DNA of 14,055 nt. Source: Akkermansiaceae bacterium (GTDB lineage Bacteria; Verrucomicrobiota; Verrucomicrobiia; Verrucomicrobiales; Akkermansiaceae). Below, one piece after another: positions 1-7,661 of the stretch. The notes beneath the pieces are model-generated. The model was not told the DNA's origin. It searched no databases and saw nothing but the letters and a program-made list of their open reading frames with translations. The stretch covers positions 1 to 14,055 of the forward strand of contig CAIVXP010000358.1 of NCBI GenBank assembly GCA_903909905.1, read 5' to 3'. The position numbers and the translations under genes were made by a program. Positions within the stretch are counted from its first letter, which is position 1, and each line of letters starts with the position of its first letter.

Positions 1-328
1 ATGTGTAGCTGCCCGGGCGCACGCCTTCGACGCCGAAGGAAATGATCTCTTTCTTGATCCTCACCAGCATGCGGTTGAAGGGCTGATGATCGCTATGGCT
101 CACCTTGGGCGTGAGTTTTTCCAAACCGGGAATCGCGCGCAATCGTGCGAGCAAGCGATCGACCATTTCCTCATCACCGGCGACGAAAAGGTTGATACCC
201 TCGGTGCTGAGCAAAATCGTGCCTTTCAAATTCCATGCCTTGCAGCTGGTTTGAAGTTCTTCCCTCAAGTCCTTGAGTCCGCCGAGCTCGGCAAAGCAAT
301 AGGTCGAGATGTTGGTGATCCCCGGCAC
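1..328 (-). CDS. trhO: tRNA uridine(34) hydroxylase TrhO (YceA/UPF0176, rhodanese-like), N-terminal part
   Basis: The minus strand from 328 to 2 encodes 109 residues and runs off the left edge, so the gene is partial. The translation begins MPGITNISTYCFAEL and contains GTILLSTEGINLFVAG at about residues 36-51 and RMLVRIKKEIISFGVEG at about 86-102. These match the N-terminal domain of the TrhO family, whose members carry a GT(I/L)LL-EGIN motif followed by a K(R/K)EI(I/V) segment before the rhodanese domain. Known family members hydroxylate U34 of certain tRNAs (5-hydroxyuridine). The rhodanese catalytic cysteine would lie beyond the window and cannot be checked. I chose the GTG at 328 because the family begins at this point and the frame contains no ATG upstream; there is no clear ribosome binding site. 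Family assignment is good; the exact start is less certain. Confidence 0.85.
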   Translation of the reverse strand, partial: MPGITNISTYCFAELGGLKDLREELQTSCKAWNLKGTILLSTEGINLFVAGDEEMVDRLLARLRAIPGLEKLTPKVSHSDHQPFNRMLVRIKKEIISFGVEGVRPGSYT

Positions 329-368
329 GCAGGGAAAACAGCACGATGTCGCTGAAACCGCAAGCCCG

Positions 369-586
369 CACCTTGTGCCAGCTAGCGGTCGGGCTTGATG
401 ATTGATCCAAGCGAGCGTTGATTCGGTCATGGGTTGGCGCGCGCTCGGGGACTCCGCAAGGGCGGAACCGCAGTACCGATCGAAATTAGCACCCTTTGCG
501 TTCACGGCGACAGCGATTCGGCGCTGGAAATTCTGAAGGCGACGCGACTGGCACTTGAGTCCGCGGGCCTGCAGGTTTGCCACTGA
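369..586 (+). pseudogene. pxpA: Decayed 3' remnant of 5-oxoprolinase subunit A (PxpA, LamB/YcsF family)
   Basis: From 422 to the TGA at 584-586 one frame reads through a segment containing VPIEISTLCVHGD followed by SALEILKATRLALESAGLQ. TLCVHGD plus a final amphipathic helix is the C-terminal hallmark of PxpA, which with PxpB and PxpC cleaves 5-oxoproline to glutamate. The same frame upstream reads GLMIDPSER (392-418) and is then broken by a TGA at 419-421. HLVPAS at 369-386 lies in a different frame. In E. coli PxpA, as I recall it, the LVPRS motif lies about 49 residues before the Asp of HGD; here the gap is about 46 codons, so the pieces are roughly collinear. About two thirds of the roughly 250-residue protein is absent: trhO on the other strand begins at 328. 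I read this as a truncated, frameshifted relic rather than a working gene. Confidence 0.65.
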
Positions 587-644
587 AAAAGCCTTTTCCC
601 TTTGCCTCCGGCCGGGAATGACCTACCAAGGCGTCGCACGCGCA

Positions 645-1397
645 ATGAGATTGTTTCGCATCCTCACCATCAAGGAACTGAAAGGCTATTTTCTGAGCCC
701 CTTCGGCTGGGTGGTACTGGCCTTTGTCACGATCATGCAGGGCGTGTCGCTGTCCTCGGCGATGAAGGGTTTCCGCGACACACCAGTGAAGGACAGCCTC
801 GTCTATGTCACCTTCCACACGCCGGTCTTCTGGTTTTATTTCCTCTTCATCTTTCCGCTCATCACGATGCGGCTTTTCTCCGAAGAAGAGCGATCCGGCA
901 CGCTCGAGACGCTGCTCACCGCGCCGGTGAAAACCTGGCAGGTCGTGCTTTCGAAATATGCGGCCGCGATGGTTTTTTACACAACCCTTTGGGTGCCGGC
1001 GCTGATCCAATTCAAGCTCTTCGTTTGGCTCACCGATTTGCCGCCCGCATGGAGCCCCGGCGCGATGGCCGGCACCTTTGCGATTCTGATACTCATGGGA
1101 GCCGCCTTCACCGCGGTCGGCTGCCTTGCCTCCGCGCTTACCTCGAGCCAAATCATCGCCGGGCTCATCACGATCGGGCTTTTGGTGATCCAGTACTTTC
1201 TGGGATTCATTACTGCGATCTGGGGTGAGTCCTTCGCCGGCGCCGCGCTTTTCAATTACATTTCCTCACAGCGCCACCTTCACTATTTCGCCAGCGGCCT
1301 GCTTGACACCCGACCGGCCGTTTATTTCCTGAGCATCACCGTTTTCGTGCTCTTCATCACCTTCCAGGTGGTCGATCACCGCCGTTGGAAAAGCTGA
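645..1397 (+). CDS. ABC-2 type transporter permease, GldF-like
   Basis: This 250-residue integral membrane protein has about six hydrophobic segments (near residues 20-36, 58-77, 103-127, 141-163, 168-190 and 226-242). The motif RLFSEEERSGTLETLLTAPV at 76-95 is the conserved cytoplasmic coupling segment of ABC-2 permeases such as GldF, placed just after the second membrane helix. The family normally starts with a short RILTIKELKGYFLSPF-type leader, so I chose the ATG at 645. An in-frame ATG at 618 is possible and would add nine residues. No strong ribosome binding site is seen for either. The next gene (GldG-like) starts 10 bases after the stop, indicating an operon. An ABC ATPase gene usually lies immediately upstream in such clusters; here that position holds the pxpA remnant. 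Substrate unknown. Confidence 0.87.
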   Translation: MRLFRILTIKELKGYFLSPFGWVVLAFVTIMQGVSLSSAMKGFRDTPVKDSLVYVTFHTPVFWFYFLFIFPLITMRLFSEEERSGTLETLLTAPVKTWQVVLSKYAAAMVFYTTLWVPALIQFKLFVWLTDLPPAWSPGAMAGTFAILILMGAAFTAVGCLASALTSSQIIAGLITIGLLVIQYFLGFITAIWGESFAGAALFNYISSQRHLHYFASGLLDTRPAVYFLSITVFVLFITFQVVDHRRWKS

Positions 1398-1407
1398 ACG
1401 ATTGCCA

Positions 1408-2946
1408 ATGTCCGACGAATCCGAAGCCACCCGCAAGCCCGCTCGCGCTCTCAACCGCTGGCGCATTGGCTCGCTCTCCGCATTCCAAACGCTGCTAATC
1501 GCGTTCGTGATCATTTGCGCGAATTACCTCGCCTTTCATCACTATCAGCGTGTCGACTTGAGTCGCAACGCGGATTACTCGCTATCCCCCGCCACGCGCC
1601 GCTATCTTACGAGCGATGCCGTGCAAAAGCACCCACAGGCGGTGAAATGGATCATGGCCTATCGCCGCAGTTCGCCATTTTACGAACGCGTCCGTGCCCT
1701 CGCCGAGGAGTACGCGAAACTCTCAAATGGCCGTGTGAAGCTGGAGGTCATCGACCCGATCCGTAGCCCCGACCGAATGAACGAAGCGGTCGCCGCTTAT
1801 GGCATCACTCTAGTACATGACCTGATCCTCATCGACGCCCGTACCGACGACAAACCGGCGGTGGTGGAAAATGCCGACATGACCCGCTCATTTCATCCGA
1901 ATGTGAAGGTGGCCGTCGCCGATGACATGGGCGTTTTCACCACTAGCGAAGGCAAACGGAAAATTGCCGCATTCAGAGGCGAGGATGTGCTCACCGCTCG
2001 TCTGGTCGAAGCAATCGAAGGCAAGCCTCGCCGCATGGCATTGATCGTCGACAAGAGCCAAATCGGTGAAGACAGCGCAGCATCGCCGCGCAGGTTTCTG
2101 ATCGACACGCTGCGGTTCCAAAACATCGAGGTCGAAGAACTGCAAATGAGCGGATTGGAAAAAATCCCCGATCATTGCGAAGGCGTGATTCTTGCCGCTC
2201 CGAAATACGATCTCGGCTCGCAGGAAATTGCCGTGCTGGAAAATTATTGGAACCGACCACGAGCCGCCATTCTCACGCTTATCAAGGATGGAGAAACACC
2301 ACCAAACATCCGTGCCTTCCTGCGTGGCAAAGGCGTGACACCGCGAAAGGACCGCGTCATCAGTCGGCAGAAATCGAATCTCGTGACCAACGCACGCGGC
2401 ATCTTCACCAAGGGCGTGCCATTTATCGCCGACCTCGCGGGCCAGACCACCGAGTTTGGCGGCGCAAGTTCATCGCTCGAAGTTCGTGAGGGAGCGGCGG
2501 ACTTGCTCAATAAAAGGATTTTGCCCATGGGCCTGATCGAGGCCGCGCCAGGCTTTTGGGGCGAGACCCGCTTTGGTGGAGGGAATGAGAAATTTGACGA
2601 ACGCGAGGATAATACATCTCCGCTCAACCTTGCAGCCTGCGTGATTCGCGGAGCGGAGTCCGACGACCGCTTCGCAGCCGACAGCTCGCGGATGATCGTG
2701 ATTACCAACACCGACTTTCTTTCGCCGGAAAATCACCGTGCAGAAAACCTCGATTTCCTCGCGTCGTCCGTAAACTGGATGGTTGGTCGCGAGTCCCTCG
2801 CCGGCATCGGCCCGCGCGCGCTAGGCACTTACAAGCTCCCGCTGCTCGAAGCACAGGTTTCCTTCATCAATCGCATCAACCTCTTCTTCATCCCCGCCGC
2901 TTTTCTGCTGATCGGCACCTATGTCTGGTCGGCACGCAGAGCCTGA
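1408..2946 (+). CDS. GldG-like ABC transporter auxiliary protein (ABC_transp_aux domain)
   Basis: The product has 512 residues with one N-terminal membrane segment (about 25-44) and one close to the C terminus (about 490-507), leaving a large extracytoplasmic region between them. Just after the first helix comes VDLSRNADYSLSPATRRYL (49-67). This is the GldG-type sequence (hydrophobic, DL-x-x-N/D, YSLSP-T) that precedes the DUF4350/thioredoxin-like auxiliary domain. In gliding Bacteroidota, GldA-GldF-GldG form an ABC complex; in other phyla the GldG-like partner has no proven role. I prefer the ATG at 1408; a TTG two codons upstream at 1402 is in the same frame. The gene lies 10 bases after the permease and 6 bases before the DUF4340 gene, so the three are almost certainly co-transcribed and probably form one membrane complex. 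Confidence 0.85.
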   Translation: MSDESEATRKPARALNRWRIGSLSAFQTLLIAFVIICANYLAFHHYQRVDLSRNADYSLSPATRRYLTSDAVQKHPQAVKWIMAYRRSSPFYERVRALAEEYAKLSNGRVKLEVIDPIRSPDRMNEAVAAYGITLVHDLILIDARTDDKPAVVENADMTRSFHPNVKVAVADDMGVFTTSEGKRKIAAFRGEDVLTARLVEAIEGKPRRMALIVDKSQIGEDSAASPRRFLIDTLRFQNIEVEELQMSGLEKIPDHCEGVILAAPKYDLGSQEIAVLENYWNRPRAAILTLIKDGETPPNIRAFLRGKGVTPRKDRVISRQKSNLVTNARGIFTKGVPFIADLAGQTTEFGGASSSLEVREGAADLLNKRILPMGLIEAAPGFWGETRFGGGNEKFDEREDNTSPLNLAACVIRGAESDDRFAADSSRMIVITNTDFLSPENHRAENLDFLASSVNWMVGRESLAGIGPRALGTYKLPLLEAQVSFINRINLFFIPAAFLLIGTYVWSARRA

Positions 2947-2952
2947 TTCATC

Positions 2953-4839
2953 ATGCGTCGACTCATCCCCACCTTGTTGCTCATTGCGACCGCGGCAATC
3001 GTAGGTTGGTTGTCATCATGGCAATGGCGCGAAGGCAGTTTCGATGCCTTGCTTGGCGCACCTCCGGTTGAAGTGGGTAATGCCCTTTACCCATCGTTTG
3101 AACCTGCAGAGGTGAAGCACATCACAGTCAATGGCTCGGGAACATCCGTAAAATTTTCGCTTCAAAACAACGGTTGGCAGTCGACCTCTCCGTGGCGCGA
3201 TCGCATGGATCCTCGCGCAGCAGTCGCGATCATCAATTTTACTCGTGGCATGAGTGTGGAGGACCATGTGCCGCGCGATAAAATATCAGAGGAAAAGGCC
3301 GGCCTCACCTATGAAGCCGTGACAATTTTGTTGGAGAGCGCGAGTCGCAAACCACTGGCTCATTACAAGATCGGACGTTCCACGCCTTGGAAAGCGACAG
3401 TCAAGGACATCCCCGAACCCGTGCCAACCGTGTTCATCAACCCTCGGGATAAGGGCCGCAAAAAACATGTTTATGCATGCACGGGAGACATCAACTCACT
3501 GTTCAAAGACGGCTTTCGTTTTCTCCGTGATCACCGGCCATTTTATTTCAATCCGCTCAAACTCAACACGATCACGATTGTGTCCAAACAAGGGCAGCTG
3601 CTAATTGCCAGAGACTCCCCCAATAAGCCGTGGCGCATCGCTAAGCCACTTGATCTCGCGACAGACCCAGCCGCAATGAAGTCGCTGCTCAAGGGCCTCT
3701 TTGAATTGCAGGCTTTGAAAGTAAACGACAAATCGGCAAGCAATGCCGCAAATGCCACGGAAAACAAAGATGCCACTCGCATCAGCATTCGATCCTTTGA
3801 TTCTGAATCTCAAACCGAACTTGAAATTCGTTCTACGGAAGCACCCGAAAACGCCGAAACCACAGCTTTTGTGTCGGACCGCCCTGGCGTCGAATTTTTG
3901 ATGCCCGCCAAGCCGGTGAGCGGCATGACTTCACTAGCCGACTTGCCGCTAAGTATCAACGAACTTCGCGATCCGGCGCTCACACATCTCAACGTCAAGG
4001 CCCTGAGCGGAATCGCCATCCTGCCTTCAACCGGTCCTGAAATCCTGCTGAGCCGCGAGGCATCCAAACCATGGACATGTATCATCAACGGAGTCGCGCA
4101 GGAAGCTAACGAACCAAACCTTTATCTACTGCTTAAAACGGTAACGACCGGCAAAGCTCTCGCGTTCGAAAGTGATGCGGCCACGGATTTTACCCCTTGG
4201 GGCTTGGATCGGCCGATACTCAGATTGCGCTTTCTTGCAACGGACAACCAAGCATTCGAGCTGCGATTCGGAATGAACAGCAACGGCGATTGCTTCGTCA
4301 ACCGTCTAGGCACTCCAACCGTAATCAAAATTGATGAGTCGCTGATTCGCTCCATCGCCGTATGTCCCTATGAGTGGCGTGGCGCAAGGCTTTGGTCCAT
4401 CGACAAGGTCAACCTTCTCGCAATAAGACGCAGCGGCGGAAAGTCACCTTCACTGACACTTAAATACCGTTTCATCGATGAAGCATGGACTGCCACAAAT
4501 GACGACGGACGCGATCTCAGCGCGGAGATTGATCCAGCCAAAGCCAACTACTTGCTATCGGCAATCGAAGGGCTGCAGGTTTCGCGATGGCTTGCGGTGG
4601 ACGACGAATCCGCCATCAATGCTCTAAAAAAACCAACGCTGGAATATCAAATCGTGGAAAAACAATTCGACGAAAAAGGGGATTTTTCGGGCACAATCAC
4701 CCGCAATCTCACGCTGGCCCCCAGTGATTCCAACGCCGAACCGACGAGCTACTTTGGTCGTTTGGGCAGCGAATCCAACCCCTTCACCGTCGACGCCGAA
4801 AGCTACGACAAACTCGCTGCAGGATTGATGGCTGATTGA
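2953..4839 (+). CDS. DUF4340 domain-containing membrane-anchored protein
   Basis: This 628-residue protein has a single N-terminal hydrophobic segment (about residues 4-21) that looks like an uncleaved anchor, followed by a long soluble, probably extracytoplasmic region. The body contains repeated short motifs typical of DUF4340: a tryptophan in 'KPWRIAKPLDLATD' (226-238) followed by a helix ending in LQALKV, a second 'PWGLDRPILRLRF' (415-427), and a third unit with 'EAWTAT' (510-515) and 'LLSAIEGLQVSRWL' (534-547). DUF4340 proteins commonly accompany GldG-like ABC auxiliary proteins; their molecular function is not established. The gene starts 6 bases after the GldG-like stop with no visible ribosome binding site, suggesting translational coupling. 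Codon use in 3700-4650 looks more A-rich than in the permease, but the gene is intact. No clear terminator follows the stop. Confidence 0.85.
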   Translation: MRRLIPTLLLIATAAIVGWLSSWQWREGSFDALLGAPPVEVGNALYPSFEPAEVKHITVNGSGTSVKFSLQNNGWQSTSPWRDRMDPRAAVAIINFTRGMSVEDHVPRDKISEEKAGLTYEAVTILLESASRKPLAHYKIGRSTPWKATVKDIPEPVPTVFINPRDKGRKKHVYACTGDINSLFKDGFRFLRDHRPFYFNPLKLNTITIVSKQGQLLIARDSPNKPWRIAKPLDLATDPAAMKSLLKGLFELQALKVNDKSASNAANATENKDATRISIRSFDSESQTELEIRSTEAPENAETTAFVSDRPGVEFLMPAKPVSGMTSLADLPLSINELRDPALTHLNVKALSGIAILPSTGPEILLSREASKPWTCIINGVAQEANEPNLYLLLKTVTTGKALAFESDAATDFTPWGLDRPILRLRFLATDNQAFELRFGMNSNGDCFVNRLGTPTVIKIDESLIRSIAVCPYEWRGARLWSIDKVNLLAIRRSGGKSPSLTLKYRFIDEAWTATNDDGRDLSAEIDPAKANYLLSAIEGLQVSRWLAVDDESAINALKKPTLEYQIVEKQFDEKGDFSGTITRNLTLAPSDSNAEPTSYFGRLGSESNPFTVDAESYDKLAAGLMAD

Positions 4840-4930
4840 GCCGCGATGCACATTTTGCGTAACGACCGAGAAAAAAAGACCGCTGTGCCGTCATTGGCGC
4901 TGTGAGCCACGTTCCGTAAACTCAACAAGT

Positions 4931-4996
4931 GGGGAAATCCGATGCATTATCGTCTTCCTGTAAAAGGCATGACATAGGACATCGGAGGCAAACCCC
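4931..4996 (+). other. Nested inverted repeats, possible structured RNA
   Basis: GGGG at 4931-4934 can pair with CCCC at 4993-4996, CCGATG at 4939-4944 with CATCGG at 4980-4985, and inside these GTC (4952-4954) with GAC (4971-4973) and CCT (4957-4959) with AGG (4965-4967). The order is properly nested, giving one long interrupted stem. The strand is unknown because such pairing works on both strands; I list plus because the GGAGG at 4984-4988 and the following ORF read that way. No family is recognised and chance pairing cannot be excluded. Confidence 0.25.
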
Positions 4997-4999
4997 TGA

Positions 5000-5107
5000 A
5001 TGATCATATCGGTCCGGGCCAGCTACCAAAAAAGTCGCACACAGCAGTCGTGTGAGATGCTAACCGAAAGGCGCAAGGCAGCAACCGAAATTACATGTGA
5101 AGCATGA
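5000..5107 (+). CDS. Possible small ORF, 35 residues, unknown
   Basis: An ATG at 5000 opens a 35-codon frame ending at TGA 5105-5107. It is preceded by a perfect GGAGG at 4984-4988, 11 bases before the start, which is notable because the larger genes here mostly lack a visible Shine-Dalgarno site. The product begins MIISVRASYQKSRTQQSC, is rich in basic and polar residues, and shows no membrane segment or known motif. The stop codon sits within the left arm of the hairpin at 5099-5122. Part of the GGAGG (GG at 4984-4985) is paired in the CCGATG/CATCGG stem, which would allow control of translation if the stem forms. A frame this short can easily arise by chance, so this is a candidate only. 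Confidence 0.22.
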   Translation: MIISVRASYQKSRTQQSCEMLTERRKAATEITCEA

Positions 5108-5122
5108 GAAATTTCATGCTTC
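5099..5122 (-). terminator. Perfect 9-bp hairpin downstream of ftsH, probable terminator
   Basis: GAAGCATGA (5099-5107) and TCATGCTTC (5114-5122) are perfect inverted repeats around a 6-base loop. On the minus strand the hairpin begins 18 bases after the ftsH stop at 5141, the right place for a terminator. The following U tract is weak on both strands, so efficiency is uncertain; it could equally act as a 3'-end stabilising structure or a weak bidirectional terminator for the plus-strand operon. Confidence 0.45.
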
Positions 5123-5140
5123 GCCTTGAATAAAAATCGC

Positions 5141-7504
5141 TCAAGCCGTCGCGCCAACCGCACCAGGGAGCGGGCCATCATCATCGATCTGACCACTGTC
5201 ATTGGTTTTGCGCTCGGATTTTATTGCAAGCTTCTCAGGCACTGGTGGCGGCTTAGGAGCCGATGGCGGATCCTTCATCTCCCCGTGCTCGATCAAGTCC
5301 TTGAGGTGGCTTGCATCAAGCGTCTCATACTCCAGCAAGGCATTGGCGATCAACTCCACCTTGTCGCGATTTTCGGTGAGAATGCGCTCGGCAGTCGTGT
5401 AGGCTTCATCGATAAAGCGCTTGATTTCCTCATCAATGAGCATGGCGGTGTGTCCGGAATAGTTTGCCCGACGGTTCGCCATGTCGCGAGCGAGGAAAAC
5501 CGGACCGTCACCTTCGCCGTATTCGACCATGCCGAGTTTGTCGCTCATACCCCATTCACAGACCATGGCGCGGGCGAGCGCAGTTGCCTGGCGGATGTCG
5601 CCGGATGCACCGTTGGAAACATCGTCGCTGTTGAAGGCTTCGGCGATGCGGCCACCCATGGTGACGATGAGGTTGGCGAGCGCTTCCTTCTTCTGCGTGG
5701 AATACTTGTCGCCTTCCGGCAGATACATCGTCGCACCAAGATAGGGTCCGCGCGGAATGATGGTGACCTTGTGCAGCGGGTTGGTGTGCGGCAGCACCAT
5801 GTTGAGGTAGGCGTGACCGGCCTCGTGCCAAGCAGTGCCGATTTTCTCTTTGTCGGACATGGCGAGACTCCGGCGCTCTCGGCCCCAGCGGACCTTGTCG
5901 CGCGCCTCTTCCATTTCTTCGAGCGTCACGGCAGGCAAGCCGCGGCGGGCTGCGAGAAGGGCCGATTCGTTGACGAGGTTGGCGAGTTCCGCACCGGAGA
6001 ATCCGGGCGTGCCCTTGGCTATCTTCGAGAGGTCGACATTCGCGGCGAGTTTGATCTTTTTGACGTGCACGCGCAGGATCTCCTCGCGACCATTCACATC
6101 GGGCAAATTGATCGTCACCTGGCGGTCGAAGCGACCCGGGCGCAGCAGCGCGGGATCGAGCACATCCGGGCGGTTGGTGGCGGCGATGATAATAACCCCC
6201 TCCTGCGTGTCGAAGCCGTCCATCTCGACGAGCAACTGGTTGAGCGTCTGCTCGCGTTCGTCGTGGCCACCGCCCATGCCGTGACCGCGGTGTCTGCCGA
6301 CCGCATCGATCTCATCGATGAAAATCAGGCAGGGCGCGTGCTTTTTGCCTTGTTCGAACATGTCGCGAACGCGCGAGGCACCGACGCCCACAAACATTTC
6401 GACGAAGTCCGAGCCGGAGATCGAGAAAAACGGCACATCCGCCTCACCAGCAATTGCTCGTGCAAGCAGCGTCTTGCCAGTGCCAGGAGAACCGACCATC
6501 AGCACGCCCTTCGGAATCGATCCACCGAGCTTCTGAAACTTGCGCGGGTCCTTGAGGAAATCGACGATTTCAAACAGCTCTTCCTTTGCTTCTTGAATAC
6601 CGGCAACATCTTTGAACGTCACCTTGTTGCGATCCATCGAGAGCAGACGAGCCTTGCTTTTACCGAAGGACATTGCACCGCGACCCGCCGATTTCATTTG
6701 CTGGCGGAAAAGGAAAAACAGCACGCCGATCACCAGCAGGAATGGCAGAAAAGTGAAAAGCGCGTTCTTGAGATAATCCGTGGTACGATTGTAAGTCGCT
6801 TTGCTTTGGACAAGCGCTTTGAGATCGTCGGCAAGGATTGGAATCGAAACTGTAACCGCAAAAGGCGTCGCCTCGAGAGCCTTGCCGCTGGCGTCCACCG
6901 GTGCGACGAGATTGGTGATCACCTCGCGAGTGCCGACCACGACCGCCTCACGGCTATCGGCCCTGGCAAGGATGCGCAGCGGATTTTCGAGATCATTGGT
7001 CTGGATCTCTTCCATGGCTTTGGCCTTGCGAAGGTCGGCAATCGAAATGGTTTGCACCCCATCACCACCCGGCTCGGCGGCTCCGGTCGGTAATGTTTCC
7101 ATGCGAATGTCTTCACCAAGAATCTGCTGAACCTGCTTGCCTTGCAGATCAAGATTGAGAACCACGCGGAATTGAGAACGCTGTTTGAGCGGCTCCTTTG
7201 GCATCTGGAGCGCAGGCGCCTCCCACCCGGTGATCGTGGCATCGTAAGACGCATCAGTCGTTACCACCTTGAGCGGGCGCTTGCTGTCCTCGGTGATGAT
7301 CCGACCTTGGTCCCACGCTTGCCTGAACTGCGAATAACTGAGTGTTTTGGCAGTCTGGGACATGTTTGGGCCAAACAATGCGAGGCAAAATACGGCAGCA
7401 GCACCGAGTGCCAGGATAAAAAACCGCCAATTGAAGCCATTGGAATCGCCATTAGGACGGTTCGTAGGAGCGGGAGGCGGAGTCGAATTCGGTGAATCGG
7501 ACAT
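5141..7504 (-). CDS. ftsH: ATP-dependent zinc metalloprotease FtsH
   Basis: The 787-residue product is a membrane-bound AAA+ protease that extracts and degrades membrane and short-lived cytoplasmic proteins as a hexamer. Membrane helices lie at about 27-45 and 248-266. AAA+ motifs are Walker A GSPGTGKT (338-345; the usual second residue is Pro), pore loop MFVG (370-373), Walker [10 protein letters not shown] (393-401) and second region of homology [20 protein letters not shown] (442-461). The M41 protease domain has zinc site HEAGH (560-564) and a candidate third ligand Asp636 in GASGD. The extracytoplasmic segment between the helices is about 200 residues, much longer than the roughly 70 of E. 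coli FtsH. The C terminus carries a proline-rich, then acidic tail. I chose the ATG at 7504 because it precedes a typical short cytoplasmic N terminus; the frame is open further upstream but lies in the promoter region. No Shine-Dalgarno site is evident. The gene stands alone, divergent from the large ABC gene. Confidence 0.97.
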   Translation of the reverse strand: MSDSPNSTPPPAPTNRPNGDSNGFNWRFFILALGAAAVFCLALFGPNMSQTAKTLSYSQFRQAWDQGRIITEDSKRPLKVVTTDASYDATITGWEAPALQMPKEPLKQRSQFRVVLNLDLQGKQVQQILGEDIRMETLPTGAAEPGGDGVQTISIADLRKAKAMEEIQTNDLENPLRILARADSREAVVVGTREVITNLVAPVDASGKALEATPFAVTVSIPILADDLKALVQSKATYNRTTDYLKNALFTFLPFLLVIGVLFFLFRQQMKSAGRGAMSFGKSKARLLSMDRNKVTFKDVAGIQEAKEELFEIVDFLKDPRKFQKLGGSIPKGVLMVGSPGTGKTLLARAIAGEADVPFFSISGSDFVEMFVGVGASRVRDMFEQGKKHAPCLIFIDEIDAVGRHRGHGMGGGHDEREQTLNQLLVEMDGFDTQEGVIIIAATNRPDVLDPALLRPGRFDRQVTINLPDVNGREEILRVHVKKIKLAANVDLSKIAKGTPGFSGAELANLVNESALLAARRGLPAVTLEEMEEARDKVRWGRERRSLAMSDKEKIGTAWHEAGHAYLNMVLPHTNPLHKVTIIPRGPYLGATMYLPEGDKYSTQKKEALANLIVTMGGRIAEAFNSDDVSNGASGDIRQATALARAMVCEWGMSDKLGMVEYGEGDGPVFLARDMANRRANYSGHTAMLIDEEIKRFIDEAYTTAERILTENRDKVELIANALLEYETLDASHLKDLIEHGEMKDPPSAPKPPPVPEKLAIKSERKTNDSGQIDDDGPLPGAVGATA

Positions 7505-7661
7505 GATGGAATGATGAACAGGGGAATTCAGGCTGGTTGCGTCACCAATGGGCAAGCTCCAAGAACCTGACAGCGCGAAAGCATAGCCCATGCCCATGAA
7601 ATGCAAACCGCTTTTTTCACCAGTCTTGCCCCCGATGCTCATGTCTGAATAAATCACCGGA
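7505..7661. promoter_or_regulatory. Divergent promoter region between ftsH and the large ABC gene
   Basis: This 157-base gap must hold promoters for both genes. For the plus strand, TTGCCC at 7626-7631 with an A/T-rich AATAAA at 7648-7653 (16-base spacer) could be a -35/-10 pair; transcription would then start almost at the GTG at 7662, giving a leaderless or near-leaderless message. For the minus strand, TTGCAT (7606-7601) and TATGCT (7585-7580) are spaced by only 15 bases and are weak. These are pattern matches only. Confidence 0.3.

Larger units (their letters stand above)
4840..5140. other. Intergenic region between the convergent DUF4340 gene and ftsH
   Basis: No gene of recognisable family lies here. 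The segment is less G+C-rich than its flanks. It contains a nested set of inverted repeats at 4931-4996, a possible 35-codon ORF at 5000-5107 and a 9-bp perfect hairpin at 5099-5122, each listed separately. I compared it by eye with the common riboswitch and structured RNA classes (SAM, cobalamin, c-di-GMP, THF, SRP, 6S) and found no convincing match. Because both flanking genes end here, it needs at least one terminator but no promoter for them; anything transcribed here would be independent. Confidence 0.6.

Noticed and set aside
86..355. 89-codon plus-strand frame at the left edge
   Set aside because: It lies opposite trhO, whose minus-strand translation matches a known family over its whole visible length.
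555..644. Upstream extension of the permease reading frame
   Set aside because: It overlaps the pxpA remnant 3' end, contains no conserved residues, and family members start at the equivalent of 645.
486..1151. 221-codon minus-strand frame opposite the ABC-2 permease
   Set aside because: The permease on the plus strand has clear membrane helices and family motifs; the antisense product is low-complexity charged sequence without motifs.
5060..5095. Short segment resembling part of the SRP RNA apical domain (CCGAAAGG...GCAGC)
   Set aside because: The conserved order and pairing of the SRP RNA apical stem are not met.
5123..5144. CTTGA...TCAAG mini-repeat at the ftsH stop
   Set aside because: Only 5 bp with a long loop; more likely chance than a second terminator stem.
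5126..7093. 655-codon open frame on the plus strand opposite ftsH
   Set aside because: It is antisense to a fully conserved ftsH, has a composition rich in Arg/His/Glu/Asp typical of shadow frames in G+C-rich genes, and shows no domain.
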